Origin: Pelargonium cotyledonis
Taxonomy: Eukaryota > Streptophyta > Magnoliopsida > Geraniales > Geraniaceae
Length of the DNA stretch: 26,039 nt
Reading direction: 5' to 3'
NCBI GenBank assembly: GCA_036897625.1
Contig: JAYMTA010000614.1
Span: forward strand, 1-26,039
Position numbers and translations under genes: made by a program. How positions within the stretch are numbered: position 1 is the stretch's first letter; every line of letters starts with the position of its first letter. The notes beneath the pieces are model-generated. The model saw only the letters and a list, made by a program, of their open reading frames with translations, ran no database searches and was not told where the DNA came from. Shown here in pieces: positions 9,787 through 21,740 of this stretch.

Positions 9787-10440
9787 TTTTTGTTTAATGT
9801 ATAAGTACTTCATAAATGTAAAAAATGGAATAAAACAATATTGCAAATGTCACAATCTATTGCTACGTATTGAATATGATATATACATTTTTTTGCATGT
9901 AAAAGAAATCCAAACAAACAAGAAAATTTCACGTAACTCAATATATTAATTAAGAGTAAATTTTATCTGCGCAACTATATTTATATAGTAACTCCGTACA
10001 CACCCAACTATACATTTTGCTAACTGAGAGACCAAATTAGAACACAGAATGTGTAATTGAGGAGTCAATTGATTTTTTTTTTTTTTGAAATGTAGACTAC
10101 ATCTTTCAATTATACAATTTTATTCTATATCAGTTTTGTTAATAAATTCAACTCTATATTTAAGTGCCAACAAAAAATTACAAAAAACCGTGACGCCAAC
10201 TTAATTTTAACGGCTTTGGAATAGATTAGATCAATTTAAAATAAAGTAGCATAAATTGGGACCAAATTAACACTAAACTAAAATTGAAAAGAAAAATAGA
10301 AACAAAATGAATAATTGGAGGATCAAAATGTAATAAGTTATAGTAGTATATTTTTATGGATAAAAATATATAATTGAGCCGAATAAGCTGAGGAGCCGAG
10401 CCGAAGCTAAGCCGTGAAAGCTTTAGGCGTTAAATTGTCG
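9787..10440. other. AT-rich spacer and distal CSI1 promoter
   Basis: No gene. A T run lies at about 10072-10085. The phrases accaaatta and taattgaggag / taattggagga recur within 10030-10330 in the style of eroded repeats. A possible TATA-like aaaatatata lies at 10363-10372, and the inverted GGCTC block at 10381-10410. No firm promoter element can be assigned. Confidence 0.4.
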
Positions 10441-10444
10441 GTGT

Positions 10445-10583
10445 CTAGTGCTTACATCAGTGGTTGGTTCCGACTGTGAACGCCAGAGACTCTCTCTCTC
10501 TCTCTTCGTTTCTGCGAAATCAATCCATCAGATGCACCGAGGAGCTTCCACATTTTACATTCACTGTCTCTGAAGATCGTCAG
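10445..10583 (+). other. CSI1 5' leader exon 1 (5' end approximate)
   Basis: A CT microsatellite (10490-10505), typical of plant leaders, is followed by a donor CAG|GTCAGC at 10583/10584. It contains one uORF, ATG at 10532 to TGA at 10571-10573 (13 codons). The matching acceptor is TTTGGCAG|G near 12271. The 5' end is inferred, not seen. Confidence 0.5.
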
Positions 10584-12271
10584 GTCAGCTTCATCTCCTA
10601 CTTCTCTCCTTGCATTAATCCACATTTTCGGTTTCTGTTCGATTCCGTGGCTGCTTTTTTCTCTGCTTTTTTCTTCGATTTGTGTGATTATTGTGTGATT
10701 TCGAGATCATTTGTTTGTCTATTTAGCTTTTTGAAAAATTCAGATGCCAAAGCAGTGAAGCTGTGATGTCTTGGTTCAGCGGAGAGTTTGAGACTCGATC
10801 TGCTGTTTACGTCTTCGTTGTTGCTCAATTTTGATCCAAATTGTCTTTGTCTTCACTTGATTTGGACCGTTTCTGTATTCGGAAATGAATTGCGATTCGT
10901 GTCTCCTTCTCTCGCTGCATTGATGAACATTTTCGTTTTCGTTTGATTCTATGGCTGCGGTTTTTGTGATTATAAGCTGATTTACTTCGATATTCTATTG
11001 ATCTTTTTGAAATTTCATCTGCTAAAGTAGTGAAGGTGTGATGTCTTGGTTTTAGCTGAGAGTACGAGAATCGATCTGTTGTTTTTTGTCTTCGCTGTTG
11101 CTCAATTTTGATCCTATTGTCATTGTCTTCACTTGATTTGGACTGTTTTACTTCTGGCGGTTTTGGAATTGAGAAATAAGAGAGTATATGAATTATGTTT
11201 TCTTCTCTCGTTGCATTGATGAACATTTTTCTTTTTATTTGATTCTGTGGCTGCTATTTTCTTTGCTGTTTTCTTCAATTTTTGTGATTACAAGCTGATA
11301 TGTTCTCAGTGAAGATGTGGTTTCTTGCTTCATTGCTTCAGCTGAGGCTCGATCTGCTGTTTTATGTATTCGTATTCGCTCAATTTTGATCCGATTGTCA
11401 TTGTCTTGACTTGATTTGGACCGTTTCTGTAATTGGATATGATTGTGAATTGCTATCGCACCTTCGTGTTTCGTTCTCTTGTTGCATTGATTAACATTTT
11501 CGTTTTTGTTTGATTCTGTGGCTGCAACTTTCTCTGCTGGTCTCTTTGATTTTTGTGATTACAAGCTGATTTGTTCACAGCGTTTCGTTTTGATATTCTG
11601 TTGCGTTTTTTCAAAATTCAGCTTCTAAAGCAGTGAAAGTGTGAAGTCTTAATACAGCTGAGAGTCTGAGACCCGATCTGTTATTTTTGTCTTCATTGTT
11701 GCTCAATTTTGATCCAAAGTGTCATTGTTATAGCTTGATTTGGACTGGTTTAAGTTTTGGCGGTTTTGATTTTTGTGATTACAAGCTGATTTGATTGCTT
11801 CATTTTGCTTTGACATTCCTTTGAACTTTTTTATTTATTTAAACTTTTTAGCTCAACCTGTTGTTTTCTGTGTTTATAGTAGCTTAATTTTGATCCATTT
11901 GTCATTGTCTTGACTTGATTTGGACTTTTCGTGTTTTGGCTGTTTTGAAATTGAGAAAAAAAGGAAATGAATTAAGAATCGCTTTCATGTGTCTTCATTG
12001 TGTTACTTTCCTTGTTCAAAATGAAATGCTCGGATTTTATTTTGGTTTTTGAGGTACTCTATTTTGTTGGAAATCCAATTTTTTGGACTAATATAACATT
12101 TTTGTTTGGAAATGTGATTGAGAGAGACAAGTGATTTATCTGTAGAAGAGTGAAGCAGATTCCTGATGTATTGGATTGAATTCTGTTTGGTTGATTTACT
12201 TATGATTCCTGGAAATTTTTCTTAACCCTCATCTGATCTGCTATTTTTTATGCTAATTTTTTTTTTGGCAG
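10584..12271 (+). other. CSI1 leader intron (~1.69 kb)
   Basis: This is inferred from the donor GTCAGC at 10584 and the acceptor TTTTTTGGCAG ending at 12271. It lies wholly in the 5' UTR and is T-rich. Most of it is a degenerate tandem array, described separately. TTCGATTTG at 10674-10682 matches the TTNGATYTG motif linked to intron-mediated enhancement of expression, and near matches (cgatctg, cttgatttg) recur through the array. Confidence 0.6.
10601..12010 (+). repeat. Degenerate ~280-bp tandem repeat array in CSI1 leader intron
   Basis: Ordered anchors recur about five times. Anchor cttgatttggac is at 10856, 11132, 11410, 11734 and 11914. Anchor gcatt(g/a)at is at 10612, 10917, 11213 and 11484. 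The block gctgagag..cgatctg is near 10777, 11055, 11338 and 11656. The phrases ctcaattttgatcc and gattctgtggctgc also recur. Spacings of 276, 278, 324 and 180 bp show unequal, partly deleted copies; the fifth is truncated. The same order of anchors in each copy argues for tandem duplication rather than chance. Confidence 0.85.
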
Positions 12272-12367
12272 GATGCTTTGATGTTTTGACTGTGTCTCTG
12301 AGTCAGATCTGTGTAGGGGCTGGGATCTGGATTCATTTGGTTTATAGAATCTTGAAGTGAAGCAAAG
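12272..12367 (+). promoter_or_regulatory. CSI1 leader exon 2 with two overlapping minimal uORFs
   Basis: Directly after the acceptor are two two-codon reading frames: ATG CTT TGA at 12273-12281 and ATG TTT TGA at 12281-12289. The stop of the first overlaps the start of the second (TGATG). No other ATG occurs before the main start at 12368. Minimal uORFs of this kind can lower main-frame translation or allow termination-reinitiation; here that is inference. Confidence 0.55.
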
Positions 12368-15300
12368 ATGGCGGCTACAATGGATTGGAGGTTCAATGGC
12401 AGCAATAATCTAGTATGTCCCTTTCTCTATTCCAAGTTCCTATATTTTATTTCCAATTTTAATATTCTCACTTTTATCTGAAAGTCAAACATTTAAGCAG
12501 TGTACTAAACCCAAATATAATAACCTATTGAATATATACAATAACCACTAAAGAGTGGGACAGGGGGTTGGTTGGATAACTACCATGTACTTCTAATCCC
12601 CATAGCTGGGGACTGGGGAGGCCGGATTATAATGGTTTTTACTTATAAATCACCCAGGCTGGGCATGTCTCAAGGTTTATTCTGTTGTCCCATAGGAGTT
12701 TAAGCTTCCATCATTTAGTGTATGCATGCAGCTATGCAAGTTGTTAGTGCATATTGTATTCTACAGTCTACTCTGCTCTCTAAATTTAGGGAGTCTTGAT
12801 ACTAGTTTTTGCTTTTCGACTATGGTTAGAGTTCTGAAGTTTCTTTGTAATGAAACCGAAACAGTTCTTGCGGATGTATTGATTTTCTACTGTATATTTG
12901 TAGAAATAAAATAATAGCTATTTTCGAGTAATAGTTCAAAGCAAAGCATTGCCCCATGTTTCGCAGGTGTGGTCTCAAAGACTTCGGTGATGCTAAACAC
13001 ATCTATCAAATACAATCAAACTGATTATGGTTCTGATTACTTTCCATATAAATATAAAGATTATGCCTCCGCATCTACAAGCGCACTGTACATCTTCAAT
13101 GAGTTTATTTTTAGCTAATAATCTTTGTAATGCTAATTCTCTAATAACAGATCATATCCATCGTTAAATTGGATTAAATTGGACGAATCTTTGAATTGGA
13201 TTGGAGCTGAATCTTTGAATGGATGGGTTGTTTGAACTTTGGATTAGCATATTGTCCTTCTGAATCTTTTACTTCACAGTACCGCCAGTTTTTTTATACA
13301 ACCTTTAGCAACTTATTTATCAGTTTTTCTTTGTATTGGTTCTTGTCATTGCAGGATAAAAACTTGGACACAAAATTTCAAGATTCAGAGCCCCAAACTC
13401 CACGTTCAGTTATGAAGATGGGTTTGAGGTAACTCCAAACTTACTTCATGTAATTCAAATAAATAATCTTTGTCTGCTCTTCAGTTGTGATTTGTATTTA
13501 TAAGCCACTTAGTCAACTTCTGTTACTTTAACCTTATTTTGTTTTAATTGTTGCTTGAGTGTGGGCTTGGGTGTGAGGGTAAGCCTTAGAGGTTGCCTGA
13601 ATGGGGTGGGCGTTGGTGAAGTAAAGTTAAGGGCTGATTGAGGCATAGCCGGAGTCAACACTCATGAGTGAGGGTGACAGAGTGAATTTGTGAATTAGGA
13701 CTCCATAGTCTAAAATGTAAATTATTTTAATAAATTTATTGTTTGTTTAATTATATTATTAATCATATTATTAGTTTGGTAATTCAAGATCCACCAATCT
13801 GGTAATTAGGGTTTAGGATAATGTGCTCACCCCTGCTGCATTATTTAAAAAAAAAAAAAAAAAACATGTCGCAGAATTGACATACAGATGCATGTGACTT
13901 TACACTTAAAGGTTCATAAAAAGCTACTGCGTGTCACATGTGTCTATTCCAGAGAAACGAAAAATGTTTTCGTAAAATACAGGATTAGGAATTGGCTGAA
14001 TTTTTTTGTCACATATATCAGCACATTCATGAATTTTTTTCCTGTTAGGCAAAACTTGTCTATATATACAATGATAATGCTGGAAGGATAACAAATGTGG
14101 CAAATTTAAATGTTAGATGCCAAGTTATATTACTTTTTCTATTTATCATGCTATCTATAATCATGATTTATGGTTTTCTTTAGTTATTCCCCTTCTCTAA
14201 TTAGAGATTTTTCGTTATTATGAATGAATACTAATTTTTGTTTGGTAAATCTTCAAATTCCTTGCAGAGATCGTACTAGTAGCATGGAGGATCCAGACGG
14301 GACATTAGCTAGTGTTGCTCAATGCATTGAGCATTTGCGGCAGAGTTCTTCATCTGCTCAAGAGAAGGAACATTCCCTGAGGCAATTGCTCGAGCTGATT
14401 GATACACGCGAAAATGCTTTTAGTGCTGTTGGATCTCACTCTCAGGCTGTTCCAGTACTTGTATCTCTTCTCCGATCAGGATTGCTTGGAGTGAAGATTC
14501 AGGCTGCTACGGTTCTAGGTTCTCTATGCAAGGAGAACGAACTTAGAGTAAAAGTCTTACTTGGGGGATGCATTCCGCCGTTGCTTGGTCTTCTCAAGTC
14601 TAGCTCAGCTGAAGGTCAAATTGCAGCTGCCAAGACTATTTATGCAGTTTCTCAGGGTGGTGCTAAGGACCATGTTGGATCTAAGATTTTTTCTACTGAG
14701 GGAGTTGTGCCAGCGCTGTGGGGGCAGCTAAAAACTGGACATAAATCTGGAAACCTGGTTGATAGCTTATTAACTGGAGCATTGAAGAACCTCTCCTGCA
14801 GCACAGAGGGGTTTTGGTTTGCAACAGTAGAGGCTGGAGGAGTTGATATACTTGTTAAGTTGCTTACAACGGGACAATCGAGTACTCAAGCGAATGTGTG
14901 CTTTATTCTTGCGTGTATGATGATGGAGGATGCATCTGTTTGTTCTAAAGTGTTGACCGCAGAGGCTACAAAACAACTTCTAAAGCTATTGGGATCTGGT
15001 AACGAAGCTTCTGTCAGAGCAGAAGCTGCAGGAGCTCTTAAATCTCTCTCTGCGCAGTCCAAAGAAGCAAGGCGTGAGATAGCTAATTCAAGTGGTATTC
15101 CTGTTTTGATTAATGCCACAATAGCTCCTTCAAAAGAATTCATGCAAGGTGAGGATGCCCAAGCATTGCAGGAGCACGCAATGTGTGCTCTTGCCAATAT
15201 TTCTGGTGGTTTGTCATATGTGATCTCAAGCTTGGGTCAAAGCCTTGAATCATGCACTTCACCTGCCCAGATTGCTGATACACTAGGGGCTCTGGCTTCA

Positions 15301-18300
15301 GCTCTTATGATATATGATAATAAAGCAGAATCTACTAGGGCTTCAGATCCTCTTGCTATAGAACAGACTTTAATTAATCAGTTCAAACCTCGCTTACCAT
15401 TTCTGGTTCAGGAGCGTACTATAGAAGCCTTGGCTAGTCTGTACGGAAATGCTGTTCTATCAACGAAACTGGAAAATTCTGATGCAAAACGCTTGCTGGT
15501 TGGGTTGATCACTATGGCTACCAATGAAGTCCAGGATGAGCTTGTAAGAGCACTTCTGGCACTTTGCAACAATGAAAGCAGTCTATGGCGTGCGCTTCAA
15601 GGTCGTGAGGGGGTTCAGCTTTTAATCTCTCTTCTTGGGCTTTCATCAGAACAACAACAAGAATGTGCAGTTGCATTGCTTTCTCTTCTATCTAATGAGA
15701 ATGATGAAAGTAAATGGGCTATCACTGCTGCTGGTGGCATACCTCCACTTGTTCAAATTCTGGAGACCGGGTCGGTTAAAGCTAAGGAGGATTCAGCTAC
15801 AATTCTTCGGAACCTATGCAACCACAGTGAAGACATACGTGAATGTGTTGAAAGCGCTGATGCTGTTCCTGCTCTATTATGGCTCCTGAAGAATGGAAGC
15901 CCAAATGGGAAAGAAATTGCCGCAAAAACACTGAACCATTTGATCCATAAATCTGACACCGCAACCATCAGCCAGCTCACTGCACTATTAACCAGCGATC
16001 TACCTGAATCCAAAATCTATGTTTTGGATGCTCTTAAAAGTTTGCTTTCGGTTGCCCCCATCAATTATATACTTTGTGAAGGTAGTGCTGCAAATGATGC
16101 TATAGAGACAATGGTTAAAATACTGAGCTCCACCAAAGAGGAAACTCAGGCCAAGTCTGCTTCAGCTCTGGCTGGGATCTTTGATGTCAGGAAGGACTTG
16201 CGCGAAAGTAGCGTTGCGGTTAAAACACTCGGCTCAGTCATGAAGATGCTAAATGTGGAATCTGATAACATTTTAGTAGAGTCCTCACGTTGTCTTTCTG
16301 CAATATTTCTTTCAATCAAAGAAAACAGAGATGTGGCTGCGCTTGCTAGAGATGCATTGTCTTCTTTAATTATGCTAGCTAACTCTTCAGTTCTAGAAGT
16401 TGCAGAGCAGGCGACCTGTGCTCTGGCAAATCTTATATTGGACGTTGAAGTTTCAGAAAAAGCTGTTGCTGAAGAAATAATCATACCCGCCACTAGGGTT
16501 TTGCGTGAAGGAACAGTAGCTGGGAAGACCCTTGCAGCAGCAGCAATTGCCCGCTTGCTTCATTCTCGGCAAATTGATCATGATTTGACTGATTGCATGA
16601 ACCGTGCTGGAACTGTTCTTGCACTGGTCTCTTTTCTTGAATCTGATAATAGTGGAACTGTTGCCACAGCAGAGGCGCTAAATGCTCTTGCTATTTTGTC
16701 AAGAACAGAAGCAGTTAGCGGGCAAATGAGACCTGCTTGGGCTGTTCTTGCTGAGTTTCCAAAAAGCATAATCCCGATAGTTTCATCTTTGGCTGAGGCA
16801 ACGCCCTCATTGCAGGATAAGGCTATTGAAATATTGTCACGACTTTGCCGAGATCAGCCTATTGTCTTAGGAGACGCTGTTGCTTGCGCCTCTGAATGTA
16901 TCACATCAATTGCCAGGAGGTTGATTAATTCCACAAACCTAAAGGTCAAGGTTGGGGGAGCTGCACTCATTGCTTGTGCTGCAAAAGTTAATCACCAGAG
17001 AGTGGTTGAAGATCTCAATCAATCAAACTCATGCACCTATCTTATTCAATCTCTTGTTGCAATGCTTAGTTCCACACTGTCTACAGATATAGGAGACCAG
17101 GGCAATGATGACATGGAGGCCATTAGCATTGACAGACATGTTAAAGAAGAAGCCAGCAATGGCGATTCTCGCACTGGCACGTCCGTTATATATGGAGTCA
17201 ATTTAGCAACGTGGCTACTTTGTGTTCTTGCATGCCATGATGAGAAGAGTAAATCTGTGATCATGGAGGCTGGAGCACTTGAAGTCCTCACAGAAAAAGT
17301 TTCACATTTCTTTTCCCATGCTCAGGTTTTTAACTTTCTAGTGCCAAATTTTATTTATTTATTTTCCATCAAAAATATTATTATTTATTATGTATCCAGT
17401 GCTCGACAAATTCTTAGATTTGCAGGCTACTTAATATTTTTACAGACCATCTTACTCTTTGGCACTTTGCAATCTCCTTTTTCAACACTCATTCTGTAAT
17501 TTAATCATTTTTATGCTCCTCTTATATCACCTGTATAGATTGATGATAAAGAAGACAGCAGCATTTGGATTTGTGCTTTACTGCTTGCAATTTTGTTTCA
17601 AGATAGAGACATTATACGAGCACACGTAACCATGAAATCCATACCTGTACTTGCAAATTTATTAAAATCGGAGGAGTCGGCAAACAGATATTTTGCTGCC
17701 CAAACAATGGCAAGTCTTGTCTGTAATGGTAGCCGAGGAACTCTATTGTCCGTTGCAAATTCTGGGGCTGCAGGTGGGCTTATTTCCTTACTTGGTTGTT
17801 CTGATGTTGATATATACGATCTTCTGGAATTGTCAGAGGAGTTTGCTTTGGTGCGATATCCAGAGCAAGTTGCCCTTGAGAGGTTGTTTAGAGTAGATGA
17901 CATAAGGACTGGTGCCACTTCCCGCAAAGCAATTCCTGCCCTAGTTGATCTACTGAAACCAATTCCAGATCGTCCAGGGGCACCATTTCTAGCTGTTGGG
18001 TTTCTGACTCAACTTGCAAAAGATTGCCCGCCAAATAAGATTGTAATGGTAGAATCAGGGGCTTTGGAAGCACTGACTAAGTATCTGTCACTCGGCCCAC
18101 AAGATGCAACTGAGGAAGCTGCTACTGATCTGTTAGGGATCCTGTTTAGCAGTGCAGAGATAAGGAGACATGAATCTGCATATGGTGCTGTCAGTCAACT
18201 TGTAGCAGTGCTACGTTTAGGTGGAAGAGGAGCAAGGTTAAGTGCTGCTAAAGCATTGGAGAGCCTATTTTCTGCTGATCACATTAGAAATGCAGAATCT

Positions 18301-21300
18301 GCTCGACAGGCTGTTCAACCCTTAGTGGAGATTCTTAATACAGGTTTTGAGAGGGAGCAACATGCTTCTATTGCCGCACTGGTTAGGTTATTGAGTGATA
18401 ACCCTTCAAGAGCCCTTGCAGTGGCAGATGTTGAAATGAATGCAGTGGATGTCCTTTGCCGGATCCTTTCAACAAATTGTTCAATGGATCTGAAAGGAGA
18501 TGCAGCTGAATTGTGCTGTGTACTCTTCGGGAACACAAGAATCAGGTCTACAGTAGCAGCTGCCCGCTGTGTTGAGCCTCTGGTGTCTCTGCTTGTAACC
18601 GAGTTCAGTCCTGCTCAACAATCAGTTGTCTCTGCACTGGACAAACTTGTAGAGGACGAGCAACTAGCGGAACTTGTTGCTGCACACGGTGCTGTTGTTC
18701 CTCTTGTTGGCCTTCTCTATGGTCGGAACTACATACTTCATGAGGCGATTTCCAGAGCTCTTGTGAAGTTGGGGAAAGATAGACCTGCTTGTAAGATGGA
18801 AATGGTTAAAGCAGGAGTTATTGAAAGTGTACTTGAAATTCTTCATGAGGCGCCCGATTTTCTCTGTGCTGCTTTTGCAGAGCTGCTTCGTATATTGACC
18901 AATAATGCTACTATTTCCAAGGGACCATCTGCTGCGAAAGTGGTGGAGCCCCTTTTCCTGTTGCTGACAAGGCCAGAATTTGGGCCTGACGGGCAGCATA
19001 GTGCATTACAGGTTCTTGTTAATATTTTAGAGCATCCACAGTGCCGCGCTGACTACAATCTGACTTCTCACCAGGCTATTGAACCCCTTATCCCCTTACT
19101 TGACTCTCCAGCTCCAGCAGTGCAACAGTTGGCGGCCGAGCTTCTATCACATCTTCTCTTGGAAGAGCATCTCCAGAAGGATTCCGTGACACAGCAAGTA
19201 ATTGGTCCTCTCATTCGAGTTCTTGGTTCAGGCATACACATATTACAGCAGAGAGCTGTAAAGGCTCTAGTAAGTATTGCACTCACCTGGCCAAATGAAA
19301 TTGCAAAAGAAGGCGGCGTCAATGAGCTCTCCAAAGTGATATTGCAGGCTGATCCGTCGCTTCCTCATGCCTTGTGGGAATGTGCTGCTTCTGTATTAGC
19401 AAGTATTTTGCAATTTAGCTCCGAGTTTTATTTGGAAGTGCCAGTTGCCGTATTGGTGAGGTTGCTTCGATCTGGCTTAGAGAGCACAGTCGTTGGCGCA
19501 CTGAATGCTCTTCTGGTGTTGGAAAGTGACGACGCAACCAGTGCTGAAGCAATGGCTGAAAGCGGTGCCATAGAGGCTCTTTTGGAACTTCTCAGAAGCC
19601 ACCAGTGTGAAGAAACTGCCGCAAGGCTGCTGGAAGTGTTGCTAAACAATGTCAAGATCCGAGAAACAAAAGCTACGAAATCTGCCATCTTACCGTTATC
19701 TCAGTACCTCTTGGATCCACAAACTCAAGCCCAGCAGGCGAGGCTATTGGCAACTTTGGCTCTTGGTGATCTGTTCCAAAACGAGGGTCTTGCTCGAACA
19801 ACTGATGCCGTTTCTGCTTGCCGTGCTCTAGTGAATGTGCTGGAAGACCAACCTACAGAAGAAATGAAAGTGGTTGCTATATGCGCTTTACAAAACCTTG
19901 TGATGTATAGTCGATCGAATAAAAGAGCGGTCGCTGAGGCTGGTGGTGTTCAGGTTGTTCTGGATCTGATTGGCTCAAGCGAATTAGAAACATCCATTCA
20001 GGCTGCAATGTTTATTAAACTTCTCTTCTCAAACCATACCATTCAAGAATATGCTTCAAGCGAGACTGTCAGAGCCATAACTGGTAAGCACTCTTTCCTC
20101 TATAGCAAAATGTACAAATCCGTGCTGCAAATAGGCATCTTTCTGTCCAGAAACATTTCTATATGTTGCTATTTGTGGACTCACCATATTCGTCAAGCTT
20201 GATATTCACTGCTAGTCCATAGTTTTCGGGTCGAAAACTTAACACATTATTTGTATAGTAAAACTTGTTTGTTCGGCTACACATCTGTCGTGCATATGCT
20301 GGTATCAGTTATTTGTCAAACGACTTTTCAATGCAGAGATATAACTTTTCTCATTGCCAATAAATTTTGATTCTGCAGCTGCTATTGAGAAGGATTTATG
20401 GGCTACTGGAACAGTGAACGAGGAATATCTGAAAGCTCTCAATGCACTCTTCAGTAACTTCCCGCGTCTAAGAGCCAGCGAGCCTGCAACACTCAGCATT
20501 CCCCATCTGGTTACGTCCCTCAAGACTGGTTCTGAGGCGACACAAGAAGCCGCCTTGGATTCACTTTTTCTTCTCAGGCAAGCTTGGTCAGCATGCCCGG
20601 CTGAAGTTTCCAGAGCTCAGTCAGTTGCTGCTGCAGATGCCATTCCCTTGCTGCAATACTTGATCCAGTCCGGCCCACCTCGGTTTCAGGAGAAGGCAGA
20701 ATTTTTGTTGCAGTGCTTGCCCGGGACGTTAGTGGTGATAATCAAGCGTGGCAATAATATGAAACAGTCAGTGGGTAACCCGAGCGTCTTTTGCAAACTT
20801 ACACTTGGCAACACTCCTCCTAGGCAAACCAAGGTAAAATCTATATTTTGGTTGAATTTTAGGTCCAAATTGCCAGCTCTAGTTATGGGGTTTATGCTAA
20901 ATGATAAAACGTCTTGATCTTTCTTTACAAGTGAACTGAACTTATTATATGCTTTTTTCAGGTTGTATCAACCGGTCCTAATCCCGAATGGGACGAAAGC
21001 TTTGCTTGGTCCTTCGAGAGTCCTCCAAAAGGCCAGAAACTCCATATCTCGTGCAAGAACAAGAGCAAAATGGGAAAAGTAAGTGAACCAAATTTCTTCT
21101 TAAATTTTCTTCGAACGTGTCTTTACCCTCTTGAGACACAAATTCTACATCATTTCTTAACTAAATGTACTCGTCTGATCAATGACAACAGAGTTCGTTC
21201 GGGAAAGTAACCATCCAGATTGATCGGGTAGTAATGCTGGGAGCAGTTGCCGGGGAGTACACGCTATTGCCCGAAAGCAAGACAGGACCTTCTCGGAACC

Positions 21301-21332
21301 TGGAAATAGAATTCCAGTGGTCGAACAAGTAA
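12368..21332 (+). CDS. CELLULOSE SYNTHASE INTERACTIVE 1 (CSI1/POM2), 7 coding exons, 2144 aa
   Basis: Exons: 12368-12412, 13355-13428, 14268-17325, 17539-20083, 20379-20833, 20962-21078 and 21192-21332 (6435 nt), all GT..AG with phases that join cleanly. The start is MAATMDWRF. The N-terminal segment carries [12 protein letters not shown] and [11 protein letters not shown], both typical of CSI1. Armadillo-type helical repeats run from about residue 35 to 2010 (for example [35 protein letters not shown]), followed by a C2 domain at ~2022-2140 ending in IEFQWSNK. The length matches Arabidopsis CSI1 (about 2150 aa). The family links plasma-membrane cellulose synthase complexes to cortical microtubules and guides their delivery; the C2 domain is needed for microtubule and membrane binding. 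The two largest exons look like separate 1091- and 869-aa frames but belong to one gene. The donor at 17326 (CAG|GTTTTT) is weak. The frame is intact. Confidence 0.97.
12413..13354 (+). other. CSI1 intron after coding exon 1
   Basis: A 942-bp intron of phase 0 (CTA|GTATGT ... TTGCAG|GAT). A locally GC-richer patch at about 12555-12665 (gtgggacagggggttgg, ggctggg) may be an eroded insertion, but no ends were found. The other open frames in it are not convincing genes. Confidence 0.75.
13429..14267 (+). other. CSI1 intron after coding exon 2
   Basis: An 839-bp intron (GAG|GTAACT ... TTGCAG|AGA) splitting an Arg codon. The stretch at about 13555-13864 starts GC-richer and ends in an 18-base A run (about 13847-13864), which suggests an old retroposon. 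I found no target-site duplication, so it is not called as an element. Confidence 0.7.
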
Positions 21333-21740
21333 GACCCCAACCCTATATTGACATTCGGTTACAGAAATGAAAATTTTAGTGTAAAAACGGGTTAAAAGGG
21401 AGATTCTTTTATATTCTTTTTGGTCTTTACGGGTATTTATTGTGTGTATAGCTTGGTGAAAGCTTTTAATTTTTGTAGTGATTCGCCGAACCTCGATTTC
21501 TCATTATATTAATTTGTAATCCGACCGATCTTGCAAATTTTTATAGATAAAAAGCTGTGGACAGAAAATTTTAGCTTTCTTTTTGTTCCCTTCTGTAATC
21601 AAATTTATGTGCTTGTAATGGAAAATAATGGCTTACTTGTGCAATTGAGCTTGTAATTTGTGAGGGTGTTTGTTTTTTTCCCTCCTTTTTCGGTGTATAA
21701 AATTTTGGATCGATGTTTGTTGTCTTGTGATGTTGAAACT
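21333..21740 (+). other. CSI1 3' UTR and terminator region (end approximate)
   Basis: T-rich non-coding sequence follows the TAA at 21330-21332, with several TTGTAAT-type words (near 21512, 21592, 21615 and 21651) that could serve as polyadenylation signals. The exact end cannot be read from sequence. Confidence 0.4.

Noticed and set aside
10825..11226. 133-codon minus-strand frame
   Set aside because: It lies within the T-rich tandem repeat of the CSI1 leader intron. Its composition (Lys, Arg, Ser-rich) is what the reverse of a T-rich tract gives.
13555..13864. Retroposon ending in an 18-base A run within the second coding CSI1 intron
   Set aside because: No flanking direct repeat and no clear 5' end were found, so the A run alone is not enough.
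14224..20202. Two apparently separate large proteins (1091 aa and 869 aa)
   Set aside because: Both are exons of one CSI1 gene. The join 17325/17539 keeps the frame and the protein continues the CSI1 order; each frame merely runs on into an intron until the first stop.
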